DNA of 64,000 bases from contig NZ_LFCV01000030.1 of the NCBI RefSeq assembly GCF_001037465.1, forward strand, positions 30,713 to 94,712, written 5' to 3'. The DNA is from Xenorhabdus khoisanae. Its GTDB lineage: Bacteria; Pseudomonadota; Gammaproteobacteria; Enterobacterales; Enterobacteriaceae. Under the pieces are notes generated by a model, which was not told the origin of the DNA, searched no databases, and was given only the letters and a program-made list of their open reading frames with translations. Both the position numbers and the translations under genes were made by a program. Below, in pieces: positions 49,701 to 59,489 of the stretch. The stretch's first letter is position 1. Each line of letters opens with the position of its first letter.

Positions 49701-50109
49701 TAATCTCCAAACTCAATTCGATAATACCAATAAAATTCGCTTTCACCTCAGCCTTCCCCTTTTCAATCGTAAAGATCCCCGCACAGGTCAACGAGGAAAA
49801 CGGGAATACGGTTCATGGATTATTCCTATACTCCGCTTCCTTGCTGCGTGTAAATCACTGCGTGGCACTATTTTCGATATTTTTGGCTATCAGGAAGAGC
49901 GTAAGCAGGAAAGAAATTTGCTGCTTGAATATGAGCGATTAATTGATGTTTTGATCGAAAAAATGGATCACAATAATTTGGCAATCTGTCAGCAGCTTGC
50001 TGAATTACCCAATCAAGTGCGTGGTTTTGGACATGTGAAGCAAAAAGCGATGAAATATATGATGGAATGTAAGGAAACATTGCTGAAAGAATTACAAAAA
50101 ACAATGTGA
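46729..50109 (+). CDS. Fused indolepyruvate ferredoxin oxidoreductase
   Basis: A 1126-residue protein in which the IorA and IorB parts are joined, as in many Proteobacteria. The N-terminal pyrimidine-binding part (GFVSGYRGSPLARLDQILWQ) is followed by the thiamine-diphosphate domain (YFCAGCPHSTSTRLPDGSQA, GIGCHVMAAWM, GGEGIDWIGHAPF), a ferredoxin-like stretch with VCEGCGDCQIQSNC and LSCLKGFCPS, the IorB-type gamma domain (VGVGGTGIVTAGHLLANAA) and a long C-terminal domain. The family oxidises arylpyruvates to aryl-acetyl-CoA with reduction of ferredoxin. It lies between two identical tRNA-Gly genes and is transcribed against them. No other aromatic amino acid gene is adjacent. Confidence 0.92.
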   Translation: MARYYQSKFVTGTEALVDLLLAQAKLDELHNLNTAGFVSGYRGSPLARLDQILWQHSKELIQANIRFQPAVNEDLAAVALLGTQKVESDPDRQVNGIFGMWYGKGPGVDRSGDALRHGNVYGSSPHGGVLVIVGDDHGCVSSSMSHQSDLAMMAWSMPILHPASVADYLDVGLWGWAASRVSGAWFGFKAISEVVESGAARESKPFPEYKIPQVDSGPDGLHWRWPDLPGPQLEKRLAYKLKAIEDFAKLNPIDYLLTPCEHPRALLVTVGKAHQDVMEALRVGGLTPSELAQQGIAFLHVRLVFPLSPLLSELAAQVTDIFVIEEKAAIVEMLLAHQLVKLRKSVNLIGKHNHLGQKLLPADIELRPSRIATPLSGWLQQFGLFLSVPPEWSIAIIPHDATLPKRTPYFCAGCPHSTSTRLPDGSQAQIGIGCHVMAAWMDRNTGNGLTPMGGEGIDWIGHAPFVNRSHVFQNLGDGTYFHSGHLAIRQSVAAGSHITYKLLFNDAVAMTGGQPLDGNITILQIASLMISEGVKEVVVVTDRPDKYKDKSRLPANVKFYGRDYLEDIQKRLREIVGVTVIIYEQECATELRRKRKRGLAPKVTRRAVINEQVCEGCGDCQIQSNCLAVIPTKTLLGTKRTIDQHVCNSDLSCLKGFCPSFITVENANPCPDLSKIISQTDLEKIIQKLPLPTPSPAKTPYEILLVGVGGTGIVTAGHLLANAAQLDDCAVSLLNFTGFAQKGGEAITHVRLCHDANKLHQVRIDRGRANLVIAADLVAAIGQNALEVMSRGSTKCILNTHETQIGAMLRAPMLDLDQPKMLDILNQHTHALLPIDAEMMATHLVGDRDQTNIILIGYAWQLGKLPITLSSINNTIQELGNSAGNARRAFQIGRIAAVQPEILQEHLNMHPQKSIKSLDDLVMHRYQLLVDYQNERYAMHYLSRVAQIQMVAQQIDAEEITRAVAENLFKLMAYKDEYEVARLFVKTDFFDNLQTQFDNTNKIRFHLSLPLFNRKDPRTGQRGKREYGSWIIPILRFLAACKSLRGTIFDIFGYQEERKQERNLLLEYERLIDVLIEKMDHNNLAICQQLAELPNQVRGFGHVKQKAMKYMMECKETLLKELQKTM

Positions 50110-50201
50110 TAATACGTGTTGGACATCATTGTAACTGACCAAACCGCAGCACCATTGAATGTTCACGTGGCTGTTGGCCTTGGTTAGATATTTTGAAAAC
50201 A

Positions 50202-50227
50202 AAAAAAGCGCCTTTAGGCGCTTTTTT
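50202..50227 (+). terminator. Terminator after the ior gene
   Basis: An 11-bp stem aaaaaagcgcc / ggcgctttttt with a ttta loop, 92 bases after the stop codon. Strong in both directions, so it may also end the tRNA transcript coming from 50272. Confidence 0.9.
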
Positions 50228-50271
50228 CTATGACTTGCAGACTTTGATAAAAAAATCTACCGTCCTGAATT

Positions 50272-50347
<76 letters not shown>

Positions 50348-50399
50348 ATTTGTATGGCTTATATCGGCCTAATTCTTCACACCCGCATAACTTTTAATT

Positions 50400-50475
<76 letters not shown>

Positions 50476-50706
50476 TTAAATCTTGGTGTGACGTACTGTT
50501 GAAATTATTCATCGGTACGGGGAGCGCATTATACGAGGAATTATTCGTCTGGCAAGTCCCAAAACACAAAAAATCGCGTTTTTTCTCTGATTGATGATTA
50601 AATCGGCAAATTATCCGCTTAATCATCAACACAGCGATTAACTTACGTACAAGCCTTTTACCAACGCCTGATTTTTTTCTGGATAACGTTTATTTCTGGA
50701 TAACGT

Positions 50707-51252
50707 CTATTTCTGGATAAAGTGCTCACGGTAATACACCAATTCAGCAATGGATTCCCGAATATCATCCAACGCCTGATGAGTATTTTTCTTACTGAAC
50801 CCTGACAACATCTCAGGTTTCCAACGACGGGCCAATTCTTTCAGCGTACTGACATCCAAGTAACGGTAGTGAAAATATTTCTCCAACTCTGGCATATAAC
50901 GGAACAGGAAACGGCGATCCTGCCCCACACTATTGCCACAAATTGGCGATTTCCCTGCCGGAACCCACTGTTCCAGAAAGTCGATAGTCGCTTTCTCTGC
51001 CTGAGCATCAGCAAACCGGCTCTGTTTCACTCGCTCGACCAACCCACTGGCAGTATGCGTCCGCACATTCCAGTCATCCATCAATGCCAATTGCTCATCT
51101 GACTGGTGCACCGCAATCACAGGGCCTTCTGCAAGGATATTTAACTCCGCATCTGTGACAATAGTTGCGATTTCGATTATGCGATCCCGCTCGGGATCTA
51201 ATCCCGTCATCTCTAAATCTATCCAGATAAGATTGTTCTCACTTTTTGACAT
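50707..51252 (-). CDS. orn: Oligoribonuclease
   Basis: A 181-residue DEDDh 3'-5' exonuclease that degrades very short RNAs, mainly dinucleotides. Exo [21 protein letters not shown] (residues 8-27), Exo [21 protein letters not shown] and Exo [17 protein letters not shown] carry the DEDDh residues. It is divergent from rsgA, as in E. coli. Upstream on the right the gap to rsgA is 110 bp. Confidence 0.98.
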   Translation of the reverse strand: MSKSENNLIWIDLEMTGLDPERDRIIEIATIVTDAELNILAEGPVIAVHQSDEQLALMDDWNVRTHTASGLVERVKQSRFADAQAEKATIDFLEQWVPAGKSPICGNSVGQDRRFLFRYMPELEKYFHYRYLDVSTLKELARRWKPEMLSGFSKKNTHQALDDIRESIAELVYYREHFIQK

Positions 51253-51362
51253 GATATATCCTAGTTTCCTTCAAAAGAGGTAGTCTGTATCGGTGATGTA
51301 TCATAACGTTTTTGATCATTCACAGCGACAATCAGCAAGATAGATAAAATAAGTGAGATTCG

Positions 51363-52421
51363 GTGGCTAAAAGTAAACTCTCCAAAGGGCAGCAACGCCG
51401 TGTGCAAGCCAATCATCAGCGCAGGCTGAACAAGACTAATGCCAACAAACCAGAAATGGATGATAGCCAGTTTGGCGACCCACAGGAAGGGCTGGTGATC
51501 AGCCGCTTCGGGCAACATGCCGATATTGAGGCCGCAGATTATTCCATACAGCGTTGCAATATTCGCAGAACAATCGGCTCATTGGTGACGGGCGATCGCG
51601 TTGTATGGCGCCCAGCGTTGCAACTCCAATCTGATGTCAAAGTTAATGGGATCGTAGAAGCAGTTCATGAGCGTACTTCTGTGCTTACACGCCCCGACTA
51701 CTACGATGGCATCAAGCCCATCGCGTCAAATATCAACCAAATTGTGATTGTTTCCGCTATATTGCCGGAGCTTTCATTGAATATTATTGATCGCTATTTA
51801 GTCGCATGTGAAACACTCAACGTCGAGCCTTTGCTCGTACTCAATAAAGTCGATCTGTTGGCCCCCGAAAGCCGGGCATGGGTTAACGATGTCATGAACA
51901 TTTACCGCAATATCGGCTATAGCGTACTGGAAGTTTCCAGCCATACCGGTGAAGGGATATCTGAACTTACCTCTCTGTTGGCTGATAAAATCAGCATCTT
52001 TGCAGGGCAGTCTGGTGTTGGGAAATCCAGCTTGCTCAATACCCTGCTGCCTGATACTGAAAAAGACATTCTGGTTAACGAGGTTTCTGATAATTCCGGT
52101 CTGGGCCAGCACACCACCACGACAGCACGCCTCTACCATTTCCCATTGGGGGGCGATGTAATTGATTCTCCGGGTGTGCGTGAGTTCGGATTATGGCACC
52201 TGACACCGGAGCAGGTGACACAAGGCTTTATTGAGTTCCGCGAATACCTTGGCGGATGCAAATTCCGGGACTGCAAACATCACAATGATCCGGGATGTGC
52301 CTTAAGGGAAGCGTTAGAACAAGGCATTATTGCAGAAGAGCGTTTCGAAAATTATCACCGGATTCTGGAAAGCATGGCACAAGTTAAACCACGCCGAAAT
52401 TTCACAGGCGGTCAAAAATAA
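51363..52421 (+). CDS. rsgA: Small ribosomal subunit biogenesis GTPase RsgA
   Basis: A 352-residue circularly permuted GTPase that acts late in 30S maturation. An N-terminal basic part ([20 protein letters not shown]) and OB domain are followed by the G domain in the order G4 (VLNKVDLL), G1 ([15 protein letters not shown]), G3 ([11 protein letters not shown]), and a C-terminal zinc motif C-x4-C-x-H-x6-C within [16 protein letters not shown]. The start is a GTG at 51363, fixed by agreement with E. coli RsgA; no good ribosome site is visible. Confidence 0.97.
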   Translation: MAKSKLSKGQQRRVQANHQRRLNKTNANKPEMDDSQFGDPQEGLVISRFGQHADIEAADYSIQRCNIRRTIGSLVTGDRVVWRPALQLQSDVKVNGIVEAVHERTSVLTRPDYYDGIKPIASNINQIVIVSAILPELSLNIIDRYLVACETLNVEPLLVLNKVDLLAPESRAWVNDVMNIYRNIGYSVLEVSSHTGEGISELTSLLADKISIFAGQSGVGKSSLLNTLLPDTEKDILVNEVSDNSGLGQHTTTTARLYHFPLGGDVIDSPGVREFGLWHLTPEQVTQGFIEFREYLGGCKFRDCKHHNDPGCALREALEQGIIAEERFENYHRILESMAQVKPRRNFTGGQK

Positions 52422-52515
52422 GACAATAATTAACGATACCCTGACATTCAAAATAATGGCAGGTACAATAGAAAACTTTTGTCCAATTTGCCAGGAAAAA
52501 ATCCAAGAGGTTGAC

Positions 52516-53451
52516 GTGCTGGATAATCTTAAAATCAGGTTACAATATTTACTGCCAAAACAATGCATTACAAATTTGGCAGGCTGGTTTGCCAATAAAA
52601 AGGCGGGCTGGCTAACACAACTTGTAATCAAGGCTTTCGCCAAAACCTATAAAGTGGACATGAATGAAGCCAAAGACCCTTCATTCACTGCTTACTCAAC
52701 ATTCAATGAGTTTTTTGTCCGCCCATTGAAGGAAGACATTCGCCCTATCGTCAATGAAGCCAATCAATTGGCTCTGCCGGCAGACGGAACCGTCAGCCAG
52801 CTTGGGGCGATCCGCGAAGAGCAAATTATTCAAGCCAAAGGCCACTACTACACTGTTGAAGCTCTTCTGGCAGGGCAATATCAACTCGCCGGGCAATTTC
52901 GCAACGGTCAGTTTATTACCACTTACTTATCGCCAAAAGATTATCACCGTGTCCATATGCCATGCGACGGTGTGCTAAAAGAAATGATCTATGTTCCCGG
53001 CGATCTTTTTTCAGTCAATCCATTGACGGCAGCCAATGTACCAAATTTGTTTGCGCGTAATGAACGTGTCATCTGTGTGTTTGAAACAGCATACGGGCCA
53101 ATGGTACAAATTCTGGTGGGTGCAACGATTGTTGGTAGTATTGAAACCGTTTGGAGTGGTTGTGTTACACCACCGCGTGAAGGCATCATCAAACGCTGGG
53201 CGTATCCGGCAGAAGGTGAAGAAGGTGCGGTTTCTCTCAAGAAAGGAGAGGAAATGGGGCGCTTCAAACTTGGTTCAACTGTTATCAACCTGTTTGCTTC
53301 CAATCAGGTTAATTTTGCCAATAATTTATACAGTGGTTCACAAACCCGCATGGGTGGTTTGCTGGCTCAGGCTATCACGGCAGAAGACTCGGCCGTGAAC
53401 ACCGATGAATCAGTAAATGATGAACCAATGAGTAAAGACATCGTCAGCTAA
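52516..53451 (+). CDS. psd: Phosphatidylserine decarboxylase proenzyme
   Basis: A 311-residue pyruvoyl enzyme that makes phosphatidylethanolamine at the inner membrane. The self-cleavage site is in [11 protein letters not shown] (LGST, Ser becomes the pyruvoyl group of the alpha chain); the His/Asp residues lie in [15 protein letters not shown] and [11 protein letters not shown]. The start is a GTG at 52516 with AGAGG 6 bases before it, giving the E. coli-type N-terminus ([15 protein letters not shown]). A longer frame is open back to 52330 but would overlap rsgA. The tail after about residue 285 is variable. Order rsgA-psd-mscM as in E. coli. Confidence 0.96.
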   Translation: MLDNLKIRLQYLLPKQCITNLAGWFANKKAGWLTQLVIKAFAKTYKVDMNEAKDPSFTAYSTFNEFFVRPLKEDIRPIVNEANQLALPADGTVSQLGAIREEQIIQAKGHYYTVEALLAGQYQLAGQFRNGQFITTYLSPKDYHRVHMPCDGVLKEMIYVPGDLFSVNPLTAANVPNLFARNERVICVFETAYGPMVQILVGATIVGSIETVWSGCVTPPREGIIKRWAYPAEGEEGAVSLKKGEEMGRFKLGSTVINLFASNQVNFANNLYSGSQTRMGGLLAQAITAEDSAVNTDESVNDEPMSKDIVS

Positions 53452-53476
53452 TTTTAGATCCAAGGAGCCCCTTATT

Positions 53477-56400
53477 GTGCGCCTGATTATCAGTTTACTT
53501 CTCAGCCTGTTGATTGCAAATCCGGCTTTTGCTGCTATCACACAGTTGGATGAAACCCAGCTGAAACAAGAGTTAAAGCAGGTTGAAGGTAGTAAGAATC
53601 CACAAGGTTCTGAAATCGCGCAAGCACTTCAAGGGGCTATAAATTGGGTTAACGATACAAAATCCGCCAATGAGCGCACTCAAAAGTATCAACAGGCGAT
53701 TGATGATTTTCCATCTATCATCAGAGAATTACGCCAGAAAATTCTTGCCGAAAGTAATACTGTTCCCCCCATTCCTGCTAACCAGTCTATCAGTAATTTA
53801 GAACAACAAATTATTCAGGTTAGTGGCGAATTTCTGGAACAGGGGCGCCAATTACAGCAAGAACAGGATAAGATCCGGGAAATCAGCGATTCCATAAACC
53901 AGTTACCTCAGCAACAGGTTGAGGCGAAACGTCTGCTGACAGAAGCGGCTTCCCGTCTCCAATCTTTGGGTTCACCTTCCTCTCCCCTCTCTGAAGCACA
54001 ACTGACTTTGGCCCAAGCAGAAGTCAACACCCGTAAAGCCGTGACCAACGAACTGGAAATGGCACAACTTTCTGCTAATAACCGGCAAGAAATTGCCCGC
54101 ATACGTGCCGATTTATTTAAAAAACGCTACCAACGGCTGGATCTTAAACTCCAACAATTGCGCAGTCAGCTAAACAGCCAACGCCAACAAAAAGCCGAAT
54201 CTGCACTTGAACATACCGAAATGCTGGCAGAACAGAGTGGTGGGAAACTGCCACAATTTTTGCTGGATGAGCTTCATAAAAACCGCCAATTATCACAAAT
54301 GCTCAGTCACCAAACTCAGAGCATGGATGTTATTGGTTCACAACAGCGCAAGGCTGCCAGCGATATTTTGCTGGTACGCCAGACACTTAATACTATTCGT
54401 GAACAGGCACAATGGCTAAGCGACTCCACTGCACTTGGGGAAGCCTTAAGAGCTCAGGTCACTCGTATCCCTGATATGCCAAAATCCCAGCAACTCGACA
54501 GAAGTATTGCCGAATTGCGGGTCGAAAGGCTGAAATACGAGGATATGCTGGAACATTCACAGAGCGATCCTGACCAGACATCATCTTCATATAATTCCCT
54601 GACTCCGGCACAGAAACAAGTTTATGAATCCCTTACCCGGACTCGGAAGGAGCTGTTAAATTCTCTGCTCTCAGGGTATGACAACGAAATTCTGGAATTA
54701 ACAAAGCTCAAAGTAGCCACCAACCAATTAAATGATGCGGTGAAAGAAGTTCGGGACGCCACTCATCGCTATCTGTTCTGGGTCGCAGATGTTAATTCCA
54801 TATCGCTGGATTATCCACTACAGGTAGTGCAAGCTCTGACGCGCCTTCTGTCTCTGGATACATTTTCGCAGTTAGGTGCCGCAATCCATAATATGCTGAC
54901 TACACAGGATACTCTGCTCTATTTGCTGGGTACTTTGCTACTAGTGATTTTCAGTATCAGCTCGCACCGCCAATATCATGCTTTTCTTGAGCGTTCCAGC
55001 AACCGCATCGGCAAAGTGACACAAGACCATTTCTCTCTTACTTTGCGTACTGTTTTCTGGTCTATCATCGCGGCATTACCGCTGCCGATGCTCTGGTCTG
55101 CCATTGGTTATGGTCTGCAAAATGCGTGGCAGTATCCGATGGCTAACGCAATTGGCGATGGTGTACGTGCAACAACGCCAGTGCTATGGGTCTTTATGCT
55201 CAGTGCCGCGTTTGCTCATCCGAATGGCTTATTTATCGCGCACTTTCGCTGGCCTGAAGAGCGCATAAAACGGGCAATGCGTTTCTATCGCCTGTCCATT
55301 TTCCTGATCGTGCCTCTCATGATGGCATTAATCACCTTTAACAACTACAGCGACCGGGAATTTACCCCGACCCTCGGCAGGCTCTGTTTTGTGATGCTTT
55401 GTATTTCCTTAAGTTTGGTGACTAACAGCCTAAAACGTGCCGGTATCCCGCTTTACATGGACAAATACGGATCAGGTGAAAATATCGTTAGCTCTGTCCT
55501 ATGGTGGATACTGCTTTCTGCCCCAATCTTAGCAGCATTTGCTTCGATCCTCGGCTATCTGCAAACATCACAGGCTTTGCTGGGGCGTCTGGAAACCTCC
55601 GTTGCTATCTGGTTTTTCTTGCTGGTCATTTACCACATTATTCGTCGATGGATGCTGATCCAACGGCGCAAAATTGCTTTTGAGCGTGCCAAACAGCGTC
55701 GTGCAGAAATACTGGCTCAACGCGCCAAGAGCGAAGACGATTCAAGCAATATCAATAGCAGTGTAGAAGGCTCGATCGAAGTTGAAGAACCCGTTATTGA
55801 TTTGGATGCAATCAGCGCCCAGTCATTAGGGTTAGTACGTTCGATCCTGACAATGCTTGCTCTCGTTTCACTCATTCTATTGTGGTCTGAATTACATTCA
55901 GCGTTTTCTTTCCTTGAAAATATCAGGCTCTGGAACGTTAGTACGACCATAAACGGTGTCGATACTGTCCAGCCAATTACTCTCGGCTCAATACTCGTTG
56001 CGATATTGGTTATCATCATTACTACGCAACTTGTCCGTAATTTGCCTGCCTTGCTGGAACTTGCCCTGTTACAGCATTTGGATTTATCACCAGGTACAGG
56101 TTATGCCATCACAACGCTGACCAAATACAGTATTACCCTGATTGGTGGCTTGGTTGGCTTCTCCATGATGGGTATTGAGTGGTCTAAACTTCAATGGCTG
56201 ATTGCCGCGATGGGGGTGGGTCTTGGTTTTGGCTTACAGGAAATTTTCGCCAATATTATTTCCGGCCTGATCATCCTGTTTGAAAAGCCAATCCGGATTG
56301 GTGATACCGTGACCATCCGTGGCCTGACTGGCAGCATTACGAAGATCAATACGCGCGCCACCACCCTGTCCGACTGGGACAGAAAAGAAATTATTGTTCC

Positions 56401-56821
56401 CAATAAAGCCTTTATTACTGAGCAATTCATCAACTGGTCGCTGTCTGACACGATCACCCGTATCGTTCTGACTGTCCCTGTCCCGGCTGATACTGAATCC
56501 GCATATGCCACCAACATATTAATGACTGCGGCCAAAAGCTCACCATTAATTCTCGATAATCCAATGCCAGAAGTATATTTAGTGGATTTGCAGCAAGGTA
56601 TTCAGATTTACGAGTTGCGTGCTTATGCCGCAGAAATGGGGCACCGTATGCCTGCCCGCCATGAAGTACACCAACACATTTTGCAGGAATTCCGCAAACA
56701 CAATATTACCTTGCCATTCCCGCCTTTTCAGGCACGGGTTGATATTTTTGGTCAAGAAATACGTAGTTATACAGCCAACACTTCAGGCCGAAATCCACCA
56801 CGTAAACCAGGGGCACTATAA
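53477..56821 (+). CDS. mscM: Miniconductance mechanosensitive channel MscM (YjeP)
   Basis: A 1114-residue MscS-family channel that opens on membrane tension after hypo-osmotic shock. A signal peptide (LIISLLLSLLIANPAFA) is followed by a long periplasmic coiled-coil region (about 20-480), about ten membrane helices (about 485-880) and the MscS core with the pore helix region AAMGVGLGFGLQEIFANIIS then GLIILFEKPIRIGD. The start is a GTG at 53477 with AAGGAG 9 bases upstream. It begins 25 bp after psd, so they are co-transcribed. Length agrees with E. coli MscM (1107). Confidence 0.97.
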   Translation: MRLIISLLLSLLIANPAFAAITQLDETQLKQELKQVEGSKNPQGSEIAQALQGAINWVNDTKSANERTQKYQQAIDDFPSIIRELRQKILAESNTVPPIPANQSISNLEQQIIQVSGEFLEQGRQLQQEQDKIREISDSINQLPQQQVEAKRLLTEAASRLQSLGSPSSPLSEAQLTLAQAEVNTRKAVTNELEMAQLSANNRQEIARIRADLFKKRYQRLDLKLQQLRSQLNSQRQQKAESALEHTEMLAEQSGGKLPQFLLDELHKNRQLSQMLSHQTQSMDVIGSQQRKAASDILLVRQTLNTIREQAQWLSDSTALGEALRAQVTRIPDMPKSQQLDRSIAELRVERLKYEDMLEHSQSDPDQTSSSYNSLTPAQKQVYESLTRTRKELLNSLLSGYDNEILELTKLKVATNQLNDAVKEVRDATHRYLFWVADVNSISLDYPLQVVQALTRLLSLDTFSQLGAAIHNMLTTQDTLLYLLGTLLLVIFSISSHRQYHAFLERSSNRIGKVTQDHFSLTLRTVFWSIIAALPLPMLWSAIGYGLQNAWQYPMANAIGDGVRATTPVLWVFMLSAAFAHPNGLFIAHFRWPEERIKRAMRFYRLSIFLIVPLMMALITFNNYSDREFTPTLGRLCFVMLCISLSLVTNSLKRAGIPLYMDKYGSGENIVSSVLWWILLSAPILAAFASILGYLQTSQALLGRLETSVAIWFFLLVIYHIIRRWMLIQRRKIAFERAKQRRAEILAQRAKSEDDSSNINSSVEGSIEVEEPVIDLDAISAQSLGLVRSILTMLALVSLILLWSELHSAFSFLENIRLWNVSTTINGVDTVQPITLGSILVAILVIIITTQLVRNLPALLELALLQHLDLSPGTGYAITTLTKYSITLIGGLVGFSMMGIEWSKLQWLIAAMGVGLGFGLQEIFANIISGLIILFEKPIRIGDTVTIRGLTGSITKINTRATTLSDWDRKEIIVPNKAFITEQFINWSLSDTITRIVLTVPVPADTESAYATNILMTAAKSSPLILDNPMPEVYLVDLQQGIQIYELRAYAAEMGHRMPARHEVHQHILQEFRKHNITLPFPPFQARVDIFGQEIRSYTANTSGRNPPRKPGAL

Positions 56822-56833
56822 TATTACTGCGAC

Positions 56834-58063
56834 ATGATCAAACGCATACCTTTTCAAATTAGCGGATTATTGGCATTAAATGGCGTTTCTATTTTAGGAA
56901 ACGCCATTACTGAGATTGCTATTCCGTGGCTGATTCTGGAAATATCGGGTAGCCCACTTTTGGTTGCTACAGTGATGTCCGCAAAAATTCTGCCGTTGAT
57001 CTTCTCCATTTTCTTTAGCGCACAATTAGTAGATAAATACGGGGCATTCCGCATCTCAGTGTTATCTGATTTGGTGAATTTCCTCAGTGTCCTGCTGATC
57101 CCTGTGTTTTATACAATGGATATACTGCACTTCTATCTGTTGGCTGTTTTACTGATATTTTCCACTGTCCTGGATTCTCCGGGGCGATTGGCAAAAGATG
57201 TGATGCTGGCAAAGGAGATCAGGCAAAATAAACGGGAACATGAGTTGATCAATGGGATCAACAGCACCATTGAGAATATTTGCGATTTGATCGGCCCTGT
57301 TATTGGATCATTCATTATTGCCCTGCTCGGTACGATCAATGCCTTATATTTTGATGCCATAAGTTTCTTGGCTGTCGCACTGGGACTAATTATTCTGAGA
57401 AAACATTTTATCGCCAATATCAATGAAGTCACCAAAACCCCTTCTCTGCCACATCATTATTTCCTCGAAGCATTCAGGTATATAAAATCTGAGAAAGCGC
57501 TTTTTGCAGTACTTATCATTAGTTCGGTAGTGAATTTTGTACTCACACCGTTTTTGATCGTTTATTTACCGTATGTGAATAAACAGGAATTTAATTCTGT
57601 TTTAAGCCTTGGTGTCTCAATGACTTGCTTTGGCGTAGGAACAACGCTTTCTTCATTGCTGTATGGTGTTTACGGAAAACATTTTTCCAGCAACCGTATA
57701 ATTCTTTCTGGATACAGCCTATTCGTGCTGTTTCTGATATCCCTGAACCTATTCAGCGGACAATATATCCTGTTCATCCAGCTTTTCGCTATTGGCATGT
57801 GTATTGGGTTTTCTGCCCCCGTTGAAGTCACTCTGATTCAACGTCAGGTATCAGAAAAGCTGTTTGGCCGCATGATGACGCTGTTTTCCTCTACACGATT
57901 CCTTGCCGTACCTGTCGGGTATCTCTGTTTTGGTGCGGTACTGGAATCCGGCCTTGCCAGACAAACACCCTTGATTATGGCTGGCGTGGTATTGGGGGGA
58001 TTAGCAATTTACGGAGTGATGCAAAAAAGGGAGAAAAGTGAAAACGACAATTTTTCAGTCTGA
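56834..58063 (+). CDS. MFS exporter (MefA-like, MFS_3)
   Basis: A 409-residue, 12-helix transporter. ISGLLALNGVSILGNAITEI then AIPWLILEISGSPLLVA at the start and DSPGRLAKDVMLAKEI in the loop after helix 3-4 are characteristic of the MFS_3/macrolide-efflux branch. It begins 12 bp after mscM without a clear ribosome site, so translation may depend on read-through from mscM. Its last 26 bp overlap a MocR-type regulator gene, which suggests joint expression. In E. coli epmA is the neighbour of mscM, so this is an insertion. The substrate is unknown. Confidence 0.88.
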   Translation: MIKRIPFQISGLLALNGVSILGNAITEIAIPWLILEISGSPLLVATVMSAKILPLIFSIFFSAQLVDKYGAFRISVLSDLVNFLSVLLIPVFYTMDILHFYLLAVLLIFSTVLDSPGRLAKDVMLAKEIRQNKREHELINGINSTIENICDLIGPVIGSFIIALLGTINALYFDAISFLAVALGLIILRKHFIANINEVTKTPSLPHHYFLEAFRYIKSEKALFAVLIISSVVNFVLTPFLIVYLPYVNKQEFNSVLSLGVSMTCFGVGTTLSSLLYGVYGKHFSSNRIILSGYSLFVLFLISLNLFSGQYILFIQLFAIGMCIGFSAPVEVTLIQRQVSEKLFGRMMTLFSSTRFLAVPVGYLCFGAVLESGLARQTPLIMAGVVLGGLAIYGVMQKREKSENDNFSV

Positions 58064-59474
58064 TACTTATTTACAAAGGGATATATCCTTACCTCTGTAT
58101 CGCCAAATATACCAACGGTTTGTTAAATCCATCACTCAGGGAATCTTACAACCTGAGCAGCGTGTTCCTTCTATTCGCACGTTATCCAGCGAACTGAAAG
58201 TTTCACGTAGTACAATAGAATTGGCCTACACGTTATTGATTGAAGAAGGCTATCTGGAAGCCAGAGGACAAGCCAGAACCGTAGTTTCATCACAGATTGC
58301 CGGCATACACTTAAAATCACCTGCAATACTGCCCCCATCTGAGCCAGAAACGAACAATTTATCACTATTCAATGGTGCTGCATCAACGCAACCACAGATT
58401 TATCAATTGGGATTACCTGCGTTAGATCTTTTTCCCCGTAAATTATGGAATACACTGAGTGCTAAACACATCCGTTTGCAAAGCAAACAGATGTTTTATC
58501 CTCAAGCTACAGGCTATCCGCCATTACAAGAGGCCATTGCATCTTATCTGCAATTATCGCGTGGTATAAGCTGTGCCCCACAACAAGTGTTCATCACCGC
58601 AGGCTATCGTGGGGCACTCACTCTTATCGGCCGGACTCTTCTAAAACCGCAAGATCAAGTTTGGCTCGAAGATCCCTGCTTTCCTCCCGGCTATCATTTA
58701 CTGATGCAGATGGGCGCTGAAATTGTTCCCATTCCCGTTGATCAGCATGGTATCTGTGTTTCATTCGCTCAGGAACGTGCTCCTGATGCACGACTTGCCT
58801 TAGTGACTCCTACACATCAAAGTCCGTTGGGAGTCTCTTTGTCGATGGAACGCAGGCAGGCACTTCTGGCATGGGCAGAGCAGAACAATGCTTTTGTGAT
58901 CGAAGATGATTACGATAGCGAATTCCGATACGAAAGCCGTCCTCAGCCTTCATTGGCCAGTTTAGGATCTGAAAATATCTTGTATCTCGGGACATTCAGC
59001 AAAACTCTAACACCCGCGCTCAGGCTTGCTTATTTGGTTGTCCCTCCCCATTTGTTGCCGCTTTTCAATACCACATGCCAAATTTGGCATGATGGATGCC
59101 CTTTATTACAGCAGGCCGTTGTTGCTGATTTTATACAAGAAGGGCATTTCACCCGCCATTTGCGCAATATGCGCACTGCCTATACGCAGCGACGCCAGAT
59201 AGTGACTGAGAGCTTAAAGCACGTTTTTGATACCCGCTTACAGTTTGATATTCCCGCTAGTGGGCTGAATTTACTGGCTCGTGTTGAACATCATGAAGAT
59301 GATATCGCACTGGCTCAACGCGCCAGAGAACATCAATTTGGCATTGCCGCTTTGTCTGCACGAAGTTTGGGATCAGATTGTGGCAAAGGATTACTATTTG
59401 GATTTGCCAATCAAACCACACAAGAAGAGGCATTAAAGCACGCGCAAAACCTGCAACAATGTTTGTGTATATAA
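58038..59474 (+). CDS. MocR/PdxR-family GntR-aminotransferase regulator
   Basis: A 478-residue fusion of a GntR winged helix (about 15-85: LPLYRQIYQRFVKSITQGIL, RVPSIRTLSSELKVSRSTIE) and a class I aminotransferase-like PLP domain (about 110-478) with VIEDDYDSEFRYESRPQPSL and the PLP-lysine in YLGTFSKTLTPALRLAYLV. MocR proteins sense PLP or amino-acid adducts and control pyridoxal, GABA or taurine genes, or transporters. The start is a GTG at 58038 preceded by AAGGGAG, inside the end of the MFS gene. A convergent carboxymuconolactone decarboxylase-family gene follows 15 bp later; such pairs are common, but the regulon here is not known. Confidence 0.92.
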   Translation: MKTTIFQSDTYLQRDISLPLYRQIYQRFVKSITQGILQPEQRVPSIRTLSSELKVSRSTIELAYTLLIEEGYLEARGQARTVVSSQIAGIHLKSPAILPPSEPETNNLSLFNGAASTQPQIYQLGLPALDLFPRKLWNTLSAKHIRLQSKQMFYPQATGYPPLQEAIASYLQLSRGISCAPQQVFITAGYRGALTLIGRTLLKPQDQVWLEDPCFPPGYHLLMQMGAEIVPIPVDQHGICVSFAQERAPDARLALVTPTHQSPLGVSLSMERRQALLAWAEQNNAFVIEDDYDSEFRYESRPQPSLASLGSENILYLGTFSKTLTPALRLAYLVVPPHLLPLFNTTCQIWHDGCPLLQQAVVADFIQEGHFTRHLRNMRTAYTQRRQIVTESLKHVFDTRLQFDIPASGLNLLARVEHHEDDIALAQRAREHQFGIAALSARSLGSDCGKGLLFGFANQTTQEEALKHAQNLQQCLCI

Positions 59475-59489
59475 CCTCTCAACCGAAAA